NCBI GenBank assembly: GCA_051660685.1
Contig: JBOFQB010000004.1
Location: 1-26,854 of the forward strand
Length of the DNA stretch: 26,854 nucleotides
Direction of reading: 5' to 3'
DNA from: JAVBSX01 sp051660685
GTDB taxonomy: Bacteria; Planctomycetota; Planctomycetia; Pirellulales; Thermoguttaceae
This document shows positions 1-9,000 of the stretch, piece by piece; the first letter of the stretch is position 1; every line of letters starts with the position of its first letter. A program made the position numbers and the translations under genes. The notes below the pieces were generated by a model, which made no database searches, was not told the DNA's origin, and saw only the letters and a list, made by a program, of their open reading frames with translations.

Positions 1-250
1 TAGCCGCGATACAACGTATCGCGCGTTCCGAAATTTTAATACGCGCGGAACGTTGTTCCTCGGCTAAACGACATATTTAGGTCGCAGCTACGCAGCTCAT
101 TTTTTTGCTGCACCTAACCCGGGGTTTCGCTGCGCTTCACCCCGGGCTACAAAAAGGTCGCTGCTATGCAGCTAATTTCAGAAGACCGTCTATACGACTG
201 TCTTCTGACTTTCGGTATCTGCATCCCACTTTTTAATGTTGACAAGGCAA
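1..250. repeat. Intergenic repeat cluster, copy A
   Basis: This stretch holds several short repeats and no convincing gene. Bases 4-22 form a perfect hairpin, CGCGATAC-AAC-GTATCGCG. Bases 51-61 read GAAC-GTT-GTTC inside a longer imperfect palindrome. The motif AGGTCGCWGCTAYGCAGCT occurs near 79-97 and 155-173. The block around 205-247 contains CATCCCACTTTTTAATGTTGA. The same elements recur in the same order near 24359-24518, so the two regions are diverged copies of one mosaic. Short minus-strand reading frames here share the peptide NIKKWDA with that second copy, but I recognise no protein in them. Confidence 0.75.
116..150 (-). repeat. REP-like palindrome with GTAG head
   Basis: On the minus strand this reads GTAG, then CCCGGGGT, a 13-base loop (GAAGCGCAGCGAA), then ACCCCGGG. 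The stem is 8 bp and perfect (118-125 pairs with 139-146). A GTAG tetranucleotide followed by a GC-rich hairpin is the hallmark of REP elements mobilised by RAYT (TnpA_REP, Y1) transposases. No RAYT gene is in the window. It could instead act only as a transcript-end hairpin. Confidence 0.65.
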
Positions 251-570
251 TAGAACAGCAATGTTGAACCGTTCTCTTGCCGTTTCTCTTCCGTTGGAAA
301 TTTCTTTCCATTGACGGTCCGTCCCCTTTGTGCGATAATCATTCGGTAAATTAGCATACACTGCGTTGGAGTGTCTGTGTGAACTGTCAAACGACAACCC
401 AACCTCTTGAAAGGTGAAGTGTCCACAACAAACAAGTGTGATCCATGATTGTGCGTTCTCCTTTTGGTGTGCGAGGTACATCAGTATTATTGAGCCCCGT
501 TTGAACACCGAAAACGACTATTCTCTGTCAAAAAAGGTTAAGGGGTCCTGAACAAAGGTCCAGAAAATCC
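251..570. other. Intergenic stretch before the glycosyltransferase gene
   Basis: No gene is supported here. Overlapping minus-strand frames exist but carry no recognisable motif, signal or ribosome binding site. A promoter for the downstream glycosyltransferase gene should lie here, but I cannot point to a clear -35/-10 pair. Confidence 0.5.
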
Positions 571-1536
571 ATGAAACTTTCAATCGTCGTTCCCGTTTAC
601 AATGAAGTCGACAGTTTGCCCGAATTGCATCGTGAAATCGATTCCGTTCTCAAACAAGAAGGTTATGATGCCGAAATCATTTATGTTGACGACGGTTCAA
701 CCGATCAGTCTTGGTCGGCAATCGAGCGTTTGGCGGATTGGGACCCAAGAGTCCGCGCAATCCGGTTTCGCCGCAATTTTGGCAAAGCAGCCGCATTAAA
801 AGCAGGTTTTTCGGAATCAACCGGGGATTTTGTGATTACGATGGATGCTGATTTACAGGATGACCCGGCTGAAATTCCCGGTTTTTTGGCGATGATGGAC
901 AACGATCATGACGTGATAAGTGGTTGGAAAAAGGTCCGGCATGATCCTTGGCATAAAACATTCCCCTCGAAATTTTTCAACAAAATGGTCAGTTGGATTT
1001 CCGGGACCTCGTTGCACGATCACAATTGCGGCATGAAATGTTATCGTCGTGAAATTTTCGACGAAATAACGCTTTACGGAGAATTACACCGATTTGTCCC
1101 GGTCCTCGCCGCTTCTCGCGGTTTTAAGGTTGGAGAAAAGGTCATTCAACATCGTGCCCGACAATTTGGCTCCTCCAAGTACGGCTTTAACCGGTTCATC
1201 AAAGGATTTCTCGACATTCTAACGGTCAAGTTTGTGACGGGATATGGACAACGCCCTCAACATTTACTCGGGACGCTTGGTTTGTCCTCCTTTGCAATCG
1301 GGACCTTGACCCTTTTGTACCTGGCATTTCGTTGGGGACTTTCGCGGTTGATGTACTCGGCTCCTGAACAATTGTACAATCTGCATGACCGACCCGCTGT
1401 TCTTTACGGTGTTGCATTGATGCTCCTCGGCGTTCAACTTCTTTCAATCGGGATCATTGCCGAATTGTTCATTGCCTATCATAACCGAGTTTCCAAAGAT
1501 TATTCGATCAAACAAAGGATAGGGGATAGGGAGTAG
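571..1536 (+). CDS. Family 2 glycosyltransferase, DPM1/GtrB type, membrane-anchored
   Basis: Likely transfers a sugar from a nucleotide donor to a polyprenyl-phosphate at the inner face of the cytoplasmic membrane. The GT-A domain (about residues 3-225) starts VPVYNE and shows the nucleotide-binding YVDDGSTDQ (38-46) and the metal-binding DADLQDDP (92-99). The basic segment GSSKYGFNRF (200-209) is typical of the DPM1/GtrB/ArnC group. Two membrane segments follow (about 232-255 and 276-302), the GtrB layout; total length 321 aa fits. The ATG is the first good start, with no strong Shine-Dalgarno sequence. The last residues (RIGDRE) and the TAG stop are encoded by the start of a GGGATAG-type array. 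Donor and lipid substrate cannot be told from sequence. Confidence 0.9.
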   Translation: MKLSIVVPVYNEVDSLPELHREIDSVLKQEGYDAEIIYVDDGSTDQSWSAIERLADWDPRVRAIRFRRNFGKAAALKAGFSESTGDFVITMDADLQDDPAEIPGFLAMMDNDHDVISGWKKVRHDPWHKTFPSKFFNKMVSWISGTSLHDHNCGMKCYRREIFDEITLYGELHRFVPVLAASRGFKVGEKVIQHRARQFGSSKYGFNRFIKGFLDILTVKFVTGYGQRPQHLLGTLGLSSFAIGTLTLLYLAFRWGLSRLMYSAPEQLYNLHDRPAVLYGVALMLLGVQLLSIGIIAELFIAYHNRVSKDYSIKQRIGDRE

Positions 1537-1558
1537 GGAATGGGGGGTAGGGATTAGA
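1516..1558 (+). repeat. GGGATAG-type G-rich tandem array R1
   Basis: Degenerate 6-8 bp units (GGGGATAG, GGGAGTAG, GGGAATGG, GGGGTAG, GGGATTAG) run through the end of the glycosyltransferase gene, and the TAG at 1534-1536 inside the array is its stop codon. The G-rich strand is the coding strand. Several GGG runs with 3-4 base spacers could in principle form a G-quadruplex in the transcript. Confidence 0.85.
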
Positions 1559-1610
1559 GAAAAGAATGACAACGGCGTCACGCCAATCAACCGACCTCTC
1601 GATTGCCAAA

Positions 1611-2219
1611 CTAACCGACTGTTCCGAAATAACCCCGGATTTTTTGTCCAACGACTTCAACTGTCCCGGTTGCGTCAACCAACTTATAACGATCCGGGCA
1701 TCTTTTGACTTCTTCGAGAAAACCATTTCTGACCCGATCAAAATACTCTTGGTCCCGGCTCTCAATTCGATCCGGCTCAGATCGGTTCTTCATTCGCTGT
1801 TTTGCAACATCGGCAGAAACATCAAGAACGAAACCGACATCCGGCAAGGTTGGGCCGGTCACCATCTCGCCAATAGATCGCATTTGCTCAAGAGGAACCT
1901 GACCGCCGTATCCCTGATAAGCAATGTTGGAGAGCAAATATCGGTCAGCAAGGACGATTTTTCCGACATTCAGAGCGGGTCGGATGATTTCCTGAACCAT
2001 TTGTGTTCTTGCCGACATGAAGAGGAGCATTTCCGCAAGGGGAATAACATGGAGGTCATTACGATGCAGCAAAATGTTGCGGATTGCATCACCCAATGCT
2101 GTTGTCCCGGGGTCCCGGACAACAACGACTTCCTTCCCCTGTTCCTCAAACCAGTCTTTCAACCGGGCAATCTGCGTCGTCTTTCCACAACATTCCCCCC
2201 CGTCAAATGTGATAAACAT
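1611..2219 (-). CDS. tmk: Thymidylate kinase
   Basis: Phosphorylates dTMP to dTDP in the cytoplasm, an essential step of dTTP synthesis. The start is set at the ATG at 2219 because GAGGA lies about 7 bases upstream and the protein then begins MFITFDGG, as in the family, giving 202 aa. A longer frame to 2330 adds 37 unrelated residues. Visible motifs are a P-loop at about residues 7-15 (GGECCGKTT), a RDPGTT segment equivalent to the usual REPGGT, the DRYLLSNIAYQG stretch, and a LID-like RSEPDRIESRDQEYFDRVR. The CC inside the P-loop and T in place of the second G of the PGG motif are atypical but do not remove the key Lys/Thr. It lies downstream of the M50 gene on the same strand, with an octamer array between them. 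Confidence 0.9.
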   Translation of the reverse strand: MFITFDGGECCGKTTQIARLKDWFEEQGKEVVVVRDPGTTALGDAIRNILLHRNDLHVIPLAEMLLFMSARTQMVQEIIRPALNVGKIVLADRYLLSNIAYQGYGGQVPLEQMRSIGEMVTGPTLPDVGFVLDVSADVAKQRMKNRSEPDRIESRDQEYFDRVRNGFLEEVKRCPDRYKLVDATGTVEVVGQKIRGYFGTVG

Positions 2220-2301
2220 ATCGTCCTCGTTTTGTAAGAATAAATCCTCGTCGGATTCAGGTATGATTCGCTCCCAATGTAAACACGAACAAAACAATCG
2301 C

Positions 2302-2373
2302 CCCTTCGTCTTATCATCCCAATGTTTCAACGTCTTATCGTCTTAACATCTTGACGTTTCAACGTTTCAACGT
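2302..2373 (-). repeat. 8-bp tandem array, nine degenerate units
   Basis: Read on the minus strand, nine consecutive octamers line up without gaps: ACGTTGAA, ACGTTGAA, ACGTCAAG, ATGTTAAG, ACGATAAG, ACGTTGAA, ACATTGGG, ATGATAAG, ACGAAGGG. The first unit overlaps the M50 gene and its TGA is the M50 stop codon. It occupies much of the gap between the M50 gene and tmk. It differs in sequence and period from the GGGATAG arrays but sits in the same kind of place. Confidence 0.85.
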
Positions 2374-3185
2374 CGATACATCCCGGCCAATTGAGCCGAT
2401 TGGTAAGCGAGATACCCGAATAACATGGTGATCCAAGGAAAGCCGACCATTTTCTCTTGTTGAATCCATTGTGTCAAGCTGATAACGGCAATTGCTCCAC
2501 TAAAAAAGGTGGACAACCAAAGTGAGTTGAGGATTCCGGTTTTTCGGTTGAAGAGGCAGAACATTTCGCGGGCAATGTGACCGCCGTCTAAGGGGTAAAT
2601 GGGGAGAAGGTTCAAAAGTCCCCAAAAAACGGAAATATAGATCATATCGTTAATGAGGAGATAGAGCAGGACAAGAAGAGTCTTGGAGAGAAACGGCAAA
2701 GTGCGGGCGAAACTTTCAGGGTCAATGACGATGAGCGGAAAAGGGATAAAGTTGGCGAATTGGACGAGATGGAATTGGACGTTCATACCAAGGGCGAGGA
2801 GGAGTCCGAGAATGAATCCGGCGAGGAGGAAACCGGAAACGGGTCCCATGATTGAGATCAGTATTTCCCCCAACGCATTTGGGGTCCGCTTACGATAATG
2901 ATAATCATGAGCAGTCAGTCCCCCCATTCCATAAAAGACAATCCAAGTTCTTGCCCCGAAAACGCGAGAAAGAATCAAAGCATGTCCCAATTCATGCAGC
3001 AAAATGACGAAAAAGGCGGACGCGACCCAGCATAAAATCTGCTGCAACCAACGTTTCATGTCACTTGTATCACTTGGCATTCCCAAAAGAATGATAATGA
3101 CCCAAAAGAGGGGATGAACTCGGACGGGGAGTCCAAGAACCTTGAAATTCCAATCGTATTGTGTGCGAGGAGGTTCGGAAAACAT
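2367..3185 (-). CDS. Site-2-protease-like M50 membrane metallopeptidase
   Basis: An intramembrane zinc protease of the M50/SpoIVFB-type group. The zinc motif HELGH is at residues 64-68 and the second metal motif NLLPIYPLDGGH at 192-203. Surrounding segments are strongly hydrophobic, with roughly five to six membrane spans. The ATG at 3185 gives 272 aa starting MFSEPPRTQYDW. A longer frame to 3293 would translate the G-rich repeat into PNPYPPFPIPYP and is rejected. No PDZ or CBS domain is visible, so this is a minimal form. The substrate is unknown; family members cut membrane-bound transcription regulators or signal-peptide remnants. It is followed by tmk on the same strand. The stop codon is inside an 8-bp repeat array, and a GGGATAG array abuts the start codon. 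Confidence 0.88.
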   Translation of the reverse strand: MFSEPPRTQYDWNFKVLGLPVRVHPLFWVIIILLGMPSDTSDMKRWLQQILCWVASAFFVILLHELGHALILSRVFGARTWIVFYGMGGLTAHDYHYRKRTPNALGEILISIMGPVSGFLLAGFILGLLLALGMNVQFHLVQFANFIPFPLIVIDPESFARTLPFLSKTLLVLLYLLINDMIYISVFWGLLNLLPIYPLDGGHIAREMFCLFNRKTGILNSLWLSTFFSGAIAVISLTQWIQQEKMVGFPWITMLFGYLAYQSAQLAGMYRR

Positions 3186-3187
3186 GC

Positions 3188-3232
3188 GGAATAGGGGATA
3201 GGGGATAGGGAATGGGGGATAGGGATTAGGGA
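3188..3232 (+). repeat. GGGATAG-type G-rich tandem array R2
   Basis: Units such as GGGGATA, GGGAATG and GGGATTA repeat over about 45 bases just upstream of the M50 start codon. Unlike the other copies it does not follow a stop codon, and its G-rich strand is opposite to the M50 coding strand, so the M50 leader mRNA would carry the C-rich version. Confidence 0.85.
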
Positions 3233-3235
3233 CAA

Positions 3236-3388
3236 GAATTGTGAATTGAAAGGGGAAAAGGGAAAATTGAACCAAACAAAAGAGGAGTTGCACAAAGAAA
3301 AAAGGTGAACCAGTTAACTCGCGAGATGCCGTTATTTTCCTGTCTCCCCTTCTTTCCTCCTACCTCCTCTCTTCCACCTTCTCTTCAT
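3236..3388 (+). repeat. About 150-bp intergenic dispersed repeat, copy 1
   Basis: Matches copies at 10109-10254 (same strand) and 19038-19198 (opposite strand). Shared blocks include AACCAAACAAAAGAGGAG, TTGCACAAAG, CTCGCGAGAT, CCGTTAT and a pyrimidine-rich end CTTCTTTCCTCCTACCT. No open frame is kept among copies, so it is not a gene. It lies between the M50 and flotillin genes, directly beside G-rich array R2. Confidence 0.8.
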
Positions 3389-3397
3389 GTGTCAACA

Positions 3398-5005
3398 TTA
3401 AACGGGTTTTCCCGTCTCCCCCATTTCCCCGGTTTCGGGCTTTTCCCGCATCCCGGCAATCGTCGCAATCGTTTCCGGGAACTCAACCCCGCCTATCTCC
3501 TTCATCACCTGCAACATCGGAGGAAGCGTCTTCGCCATATTCTGCAACCAGTTCGCCGTTGCACTCGTTCCCCCCTCCTTCCCCCCATTTCCATCCCAAA
3601 CCACAACCTTATCAAACTTGATGTTGGAAATCGCAACCGCAGATGCTTCAATCAAACTGTCAAAATGCTCCAACATGAGCATCTGAAACGCTTCTTGCGT
3701 TCCTCCACATGCCGTAATAATCTCGCGTAAACCTTCCCCCTTCTTCGCCAAAATCTCGTACTGACCCCGCGCTTCTGCTTCTAACTTCGCAAAAATCGCT
3801 TTCGCTTCTCCTTCCGCCTCAATTCGACGTTGTTCGGCAACCGCTTCTGCATCAACAATCATTTTGGCCTTTTCGGCTTTTGCAGGTGCTTCAAGTTCCG
3901 CCCGACGTTTCGCCTCAATCCGTTCCGCTTCTGCAAGAGCCGCTCTCGCTTGCGCTCGGTGTTCCGCTTCCTGAACCGCCGCATCCGCTTCTCGTTTCTT
4001 CGTCTCTCCCGATTGATACGCTTGCGCTTGTTTCACCTGCAATTCGGCTTGGGATGCCGCAATCACCGCTTTTGCCCGGTTCTCACCCTCAACCGCCGTT
4101 GCATTCGCATCTGCCAATTGTATCCGCATCTCTCGTTCCGCCTGTTTGACTTGCGTTTCCCGCTCAAACGACGCCGATTGCTCTCCAACCGTTTGCTCTT
4201 TCTCCAATTCGGCAAGCCGGACTGCCTGTTCCCGTTCCAATTCCGCAAGTCGAACCGCTTGCTCTCTTTCCGCTTCACGAGTTCCGATCATCTGGACCTT
4301 CATTGCGTTCGCAACCTGAACCACTTTTGCCTGTTGCGCTTCTGCAACCCGGATTTCCCCCATTCTTTCATTATCGGCAACATCACCTCGCGCTTTTTGA
4401 ACCGCTTCTGATGCTGCTTTGCGACCAATTGCCTCAATGTAACCTGATTCGTCCGTAATGTCCGTTATGTTGACGTTGATCAGAATCAACCCGATTTTCC
4501 TCAACTCCGGGTCAAGCGAATTGGTAATGCTGTTCAAAAAGGCATCTCGATCCCGGTTAATCTCCTCAATATTCATCGACGCAATCACCTGACGCAACTG
4601 CCCGAAAATAATGTCTTCTGCCTGTTTGGCAATTTCCGATTTGGACAGCCCCAAAAGACGGATTGCGGCGTTTTGCATCAATTCCTGAGTTGTCCCAATT
4701 GCAACGGTGAAAACACTGGGGACATTGACCCGAATATTCTCCATAGAAAGTGCCCCGCGAAGTGGTATTTCGATCTGCATAGGTTCCAGACCGAGATAGG
4801 CGTAATCCTGAATGAGCGGAACGACAAACCTTGCTCCACCATGAATACATTCAGAGGTTTTACCTTGCGAACTTTTTCCGTAAATGACAAGAATTCGGTT
4901 GCTCGGACAACGTTTGTACCATCTGACGAGAGCGAGTAGGATCATTGCGCTAAGGACGAGGACGGCAATGAGGATAACGGCGAGAATGGTGACGAAAGGA
5001 TTCAT
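3398..5005 (-). CDS. Flotillin-like SPFH/band 7 membrane scaffold protein
   Basis: Likely organises membrane microdomains. Residues 5-28 form one N-terminal membrane segment, the SPFH domain spans roughly 33-215, and a long Ala/Glu-rich coiled coil covers about 205-445. The C-terminal part ends with an oligomerisation-type segment rich in Gly and Pro. At 535 aa it fits FloT/YqiK-type flotillins. Within the coiled coil an 11-residue unit, REQAVRLAELE, is repeated in tandem. The start is the ATG before MNPFVTILAV; no clear Shine-Dalgarno sequence precedes it. It lies 113 bases downstream of an NfeD-like gene on the same strand, the usual flotillin partner, so an operon is likely. Confidence 0.92.
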   Translation of the reverse strand: MNPFVTILAVILIAVLVLSAMILLALVRWYKRCPSNRILVIYGKSSQGKTSECIHGGARFVVPLIQDYAYLGLEPMQIEIPLRGALSMENIRVNVPSVFTVAIGTTQELMQNAAIRLLGLSKSEIAKQAEDIIFGQLRQVIASMNIEEINRDRDAFLNSITNSLDPELRKIGLILINVNITDITDESGYIEAIGRKAASEAVQKARGDVADNERMGEIRVAEAQQAKVVQVANAMKVQMIGTREAEREQAVRLAELEREQAVRLAELEKEQTVGEQSASFERETQVKQAEREMRIQLADANATAVEGENRAKAVIAASQAELQVKQAQAYQSGETKKREADAAVQEAEHRAQARAALAEAERIEAKRRAELEAPAKAEKAKMIVDAEAVAEQRRIEAEGEAKAIFAKLEAEARGQYEILAKKGEGLREIITACGGTQEAFQMLMLEHFDSLIEASAVAISNIKFDKVVVWDGNGGKEGGTSATANWLQNMAKTLPPMLQVMKEIGGVEFPETIATIAGMREKPETGEMGETGKPV

Positions 5006-5118
5006 GATTGTGGTAAGTGTTGGGGATTTTGATTGGAAGAGCGGACAACGCTGTTTTTCATGCTTTACGTCGGTTTAATCTGTGCATAAGCAGTTACTTA
5101 TTCTATCTAAGCGGTTCC

Positions 5119-5715
5119 TTAATCAGTATAAGGGGTTACTTCGAGGAGGTTTTCCGCGACGACTCGGGTTACAGTGATTGGTGTCCCGGACGCAAGAGCT
5201 TCACCCGGGGTCATTGCTTCATATTCCATTGTTCGTCCCTGATGATTGACGAGCACTTTTCCGCCGAGTCCTTTGTTTGCCGGAATTTTGACGTAAACCG
5301 TTCCTTTTGCACTCGGCAAGGTTTCCATAAGAACAGACCCGTCATAACGGAGTGAGTACATTTTGCTGTAAAGGTAATAGACGAGCAAAAGGGCGGAAAA
5401 ACCGAGGAGCAGGGCGGACGCAATTCCGATCAGGTCACGAAATTTGGGATCGACACCAAAATAGTCAGCACCTGAGATTCCGGCGAGACCGCCGAGTCCG
5501 AAAAAGGTGAGACCGGCAATGAGCGTTCGGAACGAAATGATTCGGAACATTCCGTGCGAGCTTGGGTGTTCAAGGTGATCCGTTGGAGTTCCGTTGAAAT
5601 CGGGCATATCAGCAACTTCACTTCCTCCAAACCCCAGGAGCATGAGGAGGAACTGGAACAGCATGATTGTTCCGCCGAACAGAGCACAGCCGAGAAACAG
5701 CAAGGTCGTGAGCAT
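5119..5715 (-). CDS. NfeD/YuaF-like membrane protein with C-terminal OB-fold region
   Basis: Flotillin partner protein of the NfeD class. The ATG at 5715 was chosen because GGGGAG lies about 9 bases upstream and the protein then starts directly with a membrane helix (MLTTLLFLG), giving 198 aa; the frame itself extends to 5769. Three hydrophobic segments are visible, near residues 1-28, 58-82 and 95-118. They are followed by a soluble beta-rich region, from about residue 125, that resembles the NfeD OB fold (GTVYVKIPANKGLGGKVLV). No ClpP-class protease domain is present, so this is the short NfeD1b/YuaF type. First gene of the probable nfeD-flotillin unit. Confidence 0.8.
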   Translation of the reverse strand: MLTTLLFLGCALFGGTIMLFQFLLMLLGFGGSEVADMPDFNGTPTDHLEHPSSHGMFRIISFRTLIAGLTFFGLGGLAGISGADYFGVDPKFRDLIGIASALLLGFSALLLVYYLYSKMYSLRYDGSVLMETLPSAKGTVYVKIPANKGLGGKVLVNHQGRTMEYEAMTPGEALASGTPITVTRVVAENLLEVTPYTD

Positions 5716-5844
5716 TGTTTCATTCTCCCCTTTGTTTTCTGTAAAAAACCGCATAATCGTTAATGTCAACCGCTTCAGTCGATTATAGCTTTTTTTCTAC
5801 ATCGTTGCGCATGTCACTTCCGTTTTTTTGAAAAAAACCTGAAC

Positions 5845-5870
5845 AACGGCTCAACACCTGCTGAGCCGTT
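5845..5870 (-). terminator. Hairpin with T-run in the nfeD-like/kinase intergenic region
   Basis: A perfect 9-bp inverted repeat (AACGGCTCA and TGAGCCGTT, 8-base loop). On the minus strand it is followed after about nine bases by TTTTTTT. No minus-strand gene ends here. It may be a leader attenuator for the nfeD-like gene, a block on antisense transcription from the kinase side, or an operator for either divergent gene. Confidence 0.5.
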
Positions 5871-6007
5871 ATCGTGTCCTTCTGTCGCTTTCTCGAAGTT
5901 GGAAATTTTGCTCTTGGTTCAATTGAGCCAAATGATTATACTCGCTCTGATTTTGTCGGGCTGATTGACCTTTCCATTATCATTGACCGATTGTTCCGCC
6001 CTTTCCA

Positions 6008-9000
6008 ATGTCCTCACGCAGTTTTTCAACTTTTTCTCAAACACCTGATTCAGGCCGACCTCGAGATTCGTCGTCGGTTCTGCAAAAATCAGCGATGTTG
6101 TCCCCGAAAAAAATCGGGGATTATGAACTGCTTGCTGAAATTGGTCGGGGCGGAATGGGGATTGTTTATCGCGCCCGTCAAACCTTTCTCAATCAGAGTG
6201 TTGCAATCAAAATATTGACGGATCGACATACGGACGATTCGCTTGTCATTTCCCGTTTTCGGCGTGAAATGCAGATGATTGGACGACTCGATCACCCGAA
6301 CATTGTTCGCGCCCTTAACGCCGGGGAGTCGCAAGGAACACTTTACCTAGTTATGGAATTCGTCGAGGGGATCAACCTTGCCAAATTAGTCCGATTGCAG
6401 CAAGGATCAGGGACGAGTTCATTGACCGAATCGCAAGTGCGGTCGTTCTTGGGAATTGGAACAGCTGCAGAAATCATTCGACAAGCCCTTTTGGGACTCG
6501 ATCACGCTTCTCATTTGGGATTGGTCCATAGAGACATAAAACCGGCCAATTTAATGTTGACGAAATCAGGAACGGTCAAAATTCTTGATTTAGGTTTAGG
6601 GAAATTTTTAGCGGACAATCAATTGGCGGGGGAGGACATCAGGGAATGCGCCCAATTGACCCAAATTGGCACAACGGTTGGGACGATTGATTATATTGCG
6701 CCCGAACAGTGTGAAAATGCAGCCGATGTTGATGTTCGGGCCGACATATACGCTCTTGGTTGTACGTTATTCTTTCTGTTAACCGGAGAAGCCCCGTTTG
6801 ACGGACCGGATTATTCCTCTGTCCGAAAAAAATTATTGGCCCATCTCAACGGGAATATTCCGCCAATTCGTCGATTCCGTTCCGACTGTCCGGACGAATT
6901 GCAACAGATACTGACAAAAATGGTCGATCCGAATCCAGATGACCGTTTTCAAACCCCGGCCGAAGTCCTTGAGGTCATTACACCTTTTGCCCGGTTTTCC
7001 GACCTGTTTGCCCTTTTAAGCACTCTTCCTGAACCCAACCCGACTGAAATTTCTTCTTCATCCGATTCACGGTCGATTGACTCGAATGACGAACAGGGTC
7101 TTTCCCGAACATTTGGGTCCCGAACCAGTTCCTCTTCAACCCTACAATCTCTGTCCGCAAGGTCTCGTGTCAATCAGATGAATCCAGAACTGAAACGGAT
7201 TCTCGGTTCTTCAGCCCTGCTCCTGCTCGTTGTCGGAATGATCGTCCTTTTTCTTGTCCGTTCAGAAAATGAGACGGCGAAACCGGATTCCAAGACAACG
7301 GTTTCACAGAAAAAAAACATTCTCCCGAACGACCAAGAATTGGGGCCCAACGACAAGGAATCGAGGTTTAGGAACCAAACCGTCTCGAACAGGGGACAGG
7401 AACAGCATCCTGTTGAAACTTTGGAAAGAGTTTCAGGCAATGCTGATTTGGGGCAAAACGAACGGACTGGAAATTTGACCCCGACTGGAACGATACAGGT
7501 TGATAGAACGGGTCAAACGGACGAAACGAGCGAGACACCCTCTTCAGATTCGATCCAACCGGAATTGTCATCTCAACACGAACTTGTATCTCAGCAGGAC
7601 CCTACATTTCAACCGGAACTCTCGACGACGCAGAAAAGAGTGATGAGAGACCTTGTACAACTGCCCGGTTTAGGAGGTGCTTGGTCTCATTCGGAAATTC
7701 CCTGGTATTTACCCTTTCTTCGAGATCATTTGGCCCGATCTATTCAATCCGGTTCACTGAAGTTGGAGTTTCTCCCCGTTCAAGTGTCTGCCCGAATTTC
7801 GGGTCCGACTCTTTCGTCCCCTTCTGAAATGATGCCCCGTCCAAAAATTGCATCAAACGGCATGGTCGTATCTGACGTTGATCTTTCTTTGAATTCAAGT
7901 CTTTCTTCCAATCACGACATTTCTGTCGAGACTTCGCGTCCTTCTGATTCTGCATTAGGGAAAGGAGGATTGCCCTATTATGACCCCAATATTGTCAACG
8001 TTTATCGATTCATCTGGAATACTGTTCAGCCGATTGTTGAAACAATGCCGGATTATCGAAAAAAGCTGGTTAAAATGTTGAAAGAGACGTTAGAAACCCG
8101 GATTGAAAAGGAACAGTTATTCCCCCTTTACGTTGATGCTCTTTTGCAGTTTGAAAAAAATTCCGATCCCAATTCGGCGACCGATTTGCATACAATTGCG
8201 TTGTTGCAGCATCAAATTGCGCTGCTCAAAAATGATGTCAGTATTGCTGAAGAAGCGAGAGAGTCTTATCAACGAGCGATTCGAGAGTATTCAGAAGACG
8301 AAAAATCAGGTGATTGGATCGCATCTCTCTTGAAATCAGTCGGACGGTCTGATTGGGCTCGATTGGAATACTGGAGTGAAAACGATTACGCCAAGTTTGA
8401 GCGACTTGCCCGATTGATTCTGCAAACGTCCGATGTTTCTGACTTGTTCAGAATCGAATTTTTAACCGTTTTGGGAACCAATAGTGTCTCTTCAGGACAA
8501 AATGATGACCGTCTGTTTGAAGAAGCTCGTGTTTTGTTGGAACAATCGGGTCTTGACCCTCTTGTGCATCCTCTGTCCGGTTACATTCGAGAACGATTAG
8601 CATGGAGTTTGGCCGATCAATGTAAATTTCAAGAAGCGGGTCAGAAATTTACAGAAGCACTACGAATTCGTGAGAACAATCGGGATCAGTCTCACAATCC
8701 TTTTGCGGCAATTAACGTTTTCCATAATCTACATGGTCTCGCCCTGATAAAACGTTATCTCGGTGATACAGACGGAGCAACACAAGGTTTTAGTGATGTT
8801 ATTGAACAGGTCAAAGCCGAACTGGATCAGCCGGAATTTGATGAACCGACCCAACTACGATACTTTCAGGACTTGCGAGAACGGTTGTACAATTCGCAGG
8901 AACGGTTTGGCGATTGTACGTTATACGGCGGAGCAGCCGGTTTTGGAGCAAGCGGTTCCAATGTTTCCATGTCGGATTTGACGAATGCAGCCCGATTGTA

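Noticed and set aside
190..508. Minus-strand frames of 81 and 91 residues near the window start
   Set aside because: They overlap each other in different frames and cover the dispersed repeat; the peptide shared with copy B reflects the DNA repeat.
1566..2237. 223-residue plus-strand frame
   Set aside because: Antisense to tmk, which has clear motifs and a ribosome site.
3186..3293. N-terminal extension of the M50 protein containing PNPYPPFPIPYP
   Set aside because: It is translation of the G-rich repeat array, not protein sequence.
3830..4411. 193-residue plus-strand Arg/Phe-rich frame
   Set aside because: Antisense to the flotillin coiled coil; composition artefact of Ala/Glu codons.
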